NCBI GenBank assembly: GCA_021812735.1
Contig: JAKAMV010000554.1
Span: forward strand, 1-6,978
Source of the DNA: Chloroflexota bacterium
GTDB lineage: Bacteria; Chloroflexota; Limnocylindria; Limnocylindrales; CSP1-4
Length of the DNA: 6,978 nucleotides
Direction: 5' to 3'
In this document: positions 5,993-6,978 of the stretch, one piece after another
Numbering within the stretch: position 1 is the first letter of the stretch
Layout: every line of letters begins with the position of its first letter
The notes under the pieces: model-generated
Database searches by the model: none
Seen by the model: only the letters and a program-made list of their open reading frames with translations
What the model was told of the DNA's origin: nothing
Program-made: the position numbers and the translations under genes

Positions 5993-6667
5993 ATGCCGCA
6001 CAACGACCCCGCCGCCCTGCCCGACCACGTCCGCCGGATCGTCAACGAGATCGAGACCGACGACGGGGACGACGCGCCCCCGCCGGAGCCCGGCCGCTCG
6101 AACGGCAGGATCGAGTCGGCGGTGCGCCAGATCCTCGTCGAGATCGGCGAGGACCCCACCCGGGATGGCCTCCGCGACACGCCCGCCCGCATGCACCGCA
6201 TGTACCGCGAGCTCACCGCGGGCTACCACGTGGACGTGGAGCGCCTGATCAACCGGGCCATCTTCGAGGTGGACTACTCCGAGATGGTGGTGGTCAAGGA
6301 CATCGAGTTCCACTCGCTGTGCGAGCACCACCTGCTGCCGTTCTTCGGCCGCGCCCACGTCGCGTACATCCCGAAGGGCCGCGTGATCGGGCTGTCCAAG
6401 ATCCCGCGGATCGTGGAGATGTACGCGCGGCGGCTCCAGGTCCAGGAGCGCATGACCCAGCAGATCGCCGAGCTGCTGATGGAGCGCCTCCAGCCCGACG
6501 GGGTGGGGGTGGTGCTTGAGGCCACTCACCTGTGCGCGGCGATGCGCGGCGTGCGCAAGCCGGGCACCGTGATGACCACGGCCGCGGTGCTCGGCCTGTT
6601 CCGCCGCAACGACAAGACGCGCGCCGAGTTCTTCGCGCACATCGGCCGGCGCTCGCTCGAGGGCTGA
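5993..6667 (+). CDS. folE: GTP cyclohydrolase I (FolE)
   Basis: The 224-residue protein is a complete type I GTP cyclohydrolase. It converts GTP to 7,8-dihydroneopterin triphosphate and formate, the first step of tetrahydrofolate and pterin synthesis, as a cytoplasmic homo-oligomer. The catalytic zinc ligands are visible: Cys110 and His113 in [13 protein letters not shown] (107-119) and Cys181 in [12 protein letters not shown] (176-187). Other hallmarks are '[15 protein letters not shown]' (53-67), '[20 protein letters not shown]' (125-144), and '[16 protein letters not shown]' (145-160). Residues 1-38 are a poorly conserved, acidic and proline-rich extension, common in high-GC homologues. 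The start ATG 5993 follows TACCAT by seven bases. The frame is open upstream to 5438, but that part is a shadow of the DUF5946-like gene. It is a zinc-dependent FolE, not the zinc-independent FolE2. No folate neighbours (folP, folB, folK) are within the window. Confidence 0.97.
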   Translation: MPHNDPAALPDHVRRIVNEIETDDGDDAPPPEPGRSNGRIESAVRQILVEIGEDPTRDGLRDTPARMHRMYRELTAGYHVDVERLINRAIFEVDYSEMVVVKDIEFHSLCEHHLLPFFGRAHVAYIPKGRVIGLSKIPRIVEMYARRLQVQERMTQQIAELLMERLQPDGVGVVLEATHLCAAMRGVRKPGTVMTTAAVLGLFRRNDKTRAEFFAHIGRRSLEG

Positions 6668-6686
6668 CAGTCCCAGCGTCTCGAGC
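6655..6686 (+). terminator. Hairpin overlapping the folE stop codon
   Basis: GCTCGAG at 6655-6661 pairs with CTCGAGC at 6680-6686, and inside it GCTG (6663-6666) pairs with CAGC (6674-6677). A perfect palindrome GGGCCGGCCC follows at 6690-6699. There is no T-run, so it would not be a standard intrinsic terminator, although GC-rich bacteria often use such tail-less hairpins. The stem overlaps the last codons of folE. Confidence 0.4.
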
Positions 6687-6755
6687 CCCGGGCCGGCCCA
6701 AAGCGTCGAGGCACGCGCTGTCACCCCTCGCGGCGCTTCGTCCCTGGTTCCCGCG

Positions 6756-6784
6756 CCCCGCCCCCGTCCCCGGCGCCCCGCCCC
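6756..6784 (-). other. Potential G-quadruplex tract (minus strand)
   Basis: Five runs of four or more C lie within 29 bases, at 6756-6759, 6761-6765, 6768-6771, 6776-6779 and 6781-6784. The minus strand thus carries five G-runs with loops of one to four bases. This satisfies the usual pattern for intramolecular G-quadruplex formation. It lies about 90 bases downstream of folE and abuts the 21-bp repeats. Confidence 0.55.
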
Positions 6785-6825
6785 GAGTCACGTCGGACTC
6801 GCGCCGAGTCACGTCGGACTCGCGC
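6784..6825. repeat. Two perfect 21-bp tandem units, each a GAGTC-N6-GACTC palindrome
   Basis: Units 6784-6804 and 6805-6825 are identical. Each contains CGAGTC, six bases ACGTCG, then GACTCG, a 6-bp inverted repeat. The half-site centres are about 11 bp apart and the units 21 bp apart, close to one and two helical turns. A third dyad of the same layout, with a different spacer, lies at 6901-6916, and further GACTC copies are at 6924 and 6973. This looks like an operator array or a row of small hairpins. Confidence 0.75.
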
Positions 6826-6978
6826 CGGGCGGGCGCGAGCAGGGCGCACGGCGCGGACCAATGCCACGGCTCCGCCGCCATGCGCGGGCGGTGCACCATT
6901 GAGTCCGGCCCGACTCGGCGGCCGACTCGGCGTCCGGGCGGCGCGGCCAGGTGGCGCGGCCGGGCGGCCCGCGACTCG

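Larger units (their letters stand above)
6668..6978. other. Gene-free repeat-rich region after folE
   Basis: No coding region is supported on either strand. A minus-strand open frame starting near 6899 runs through the repeats and over folE; it lacks any recognisable domain and is treated as spurious. The region holds the end of the stop-codon hairpin, a C-rich tract (6756-6784), two tandem 21-bp units (6784-6825), and more GAGTC/GACTC motifs at 6901, 6912, 6924 and 6973. It may be the regulatory region of a gene beyond the right edge. Confidence 0.5.

Noticed and set aside
6784..6825. CRISPR array
   Set aside because: The two units are directly adjacent with no unique spacers.
6294..6899. 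Minus-strand frame of 201 codons over folE and the repeats
   Set aside because: It includes a literal RRESDVT duplication from the DNA repeats and runs antisense through folE, with no domain.

Overview
This is a very GC-rich window with strongly GC-biased third codon positions, dense gene packing, short gaps and start/stop overlaps. It looks like a chromosomal segment of a high-GC bacterium, probably Actinomycetota or a high-GC soil Chloroflexota lineage. That placement is inferred from base composition, TANNNT-type promoters placed directly against start codons, and gene content. No rRNA, tRNA, CRISPR array or transposase gene is visible.

Layout, left to right. (1) The C-terminal part of a PLP-dependent threonine/serine dehydratase enters from the left edge and overlaps the start of a seven-helix membrane protein with a proline-rich N-terminus. 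(2) A small HExxH metallopeptidase-family gene lies convergently. It shares a tiny divergent promoter region with an alpha/beta-hydrolase-fold gene whose catalytic serine position is glycine. (3) A disturbed convergent region follows. The hydrolase ends inside an imperfect 30-bp inverted repeat (3177-3206 and 3371-3400), and a minus-strand SAM methyltransferase gene is broken by a single-base deletion near 3941 and has lost its natural stop beside a 24-bp tandem duplication. (4) A divergent intergenic region carries repeated GCCGCGACGCC-type motifs and a 10-bp palindrome. (5) A plus-strand cluster follows: an acetylpolyamine amidohydrolase/histone-deacetylase-family enzyme, a DUF5946-like protein that appears to start at CTG in a CTGA overlap, and GTP cyclohydrolase I (folE) with its own apparent leaderless promoter. 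(6) The last ~310 bases hold no supported gene. They contain a hairpin at the folE stop, a C-rich tract able to form a G-quadruplex on the minus strand, and spaced GAGTC-N6-GACTC palindromes.

Most genes encode ordinary metabolism: amino-acid deamination, deacetylation of small amines or proteins, and the first step of folate/pterin synthesis. There is no clear defence or mobile system. The points most worth a second look are the CTG start, the nucleophile-less hydrolase, the frameshifted methyltransferase with the neighbouring inverted-repeat element, and the two operator-like repeat clusters.
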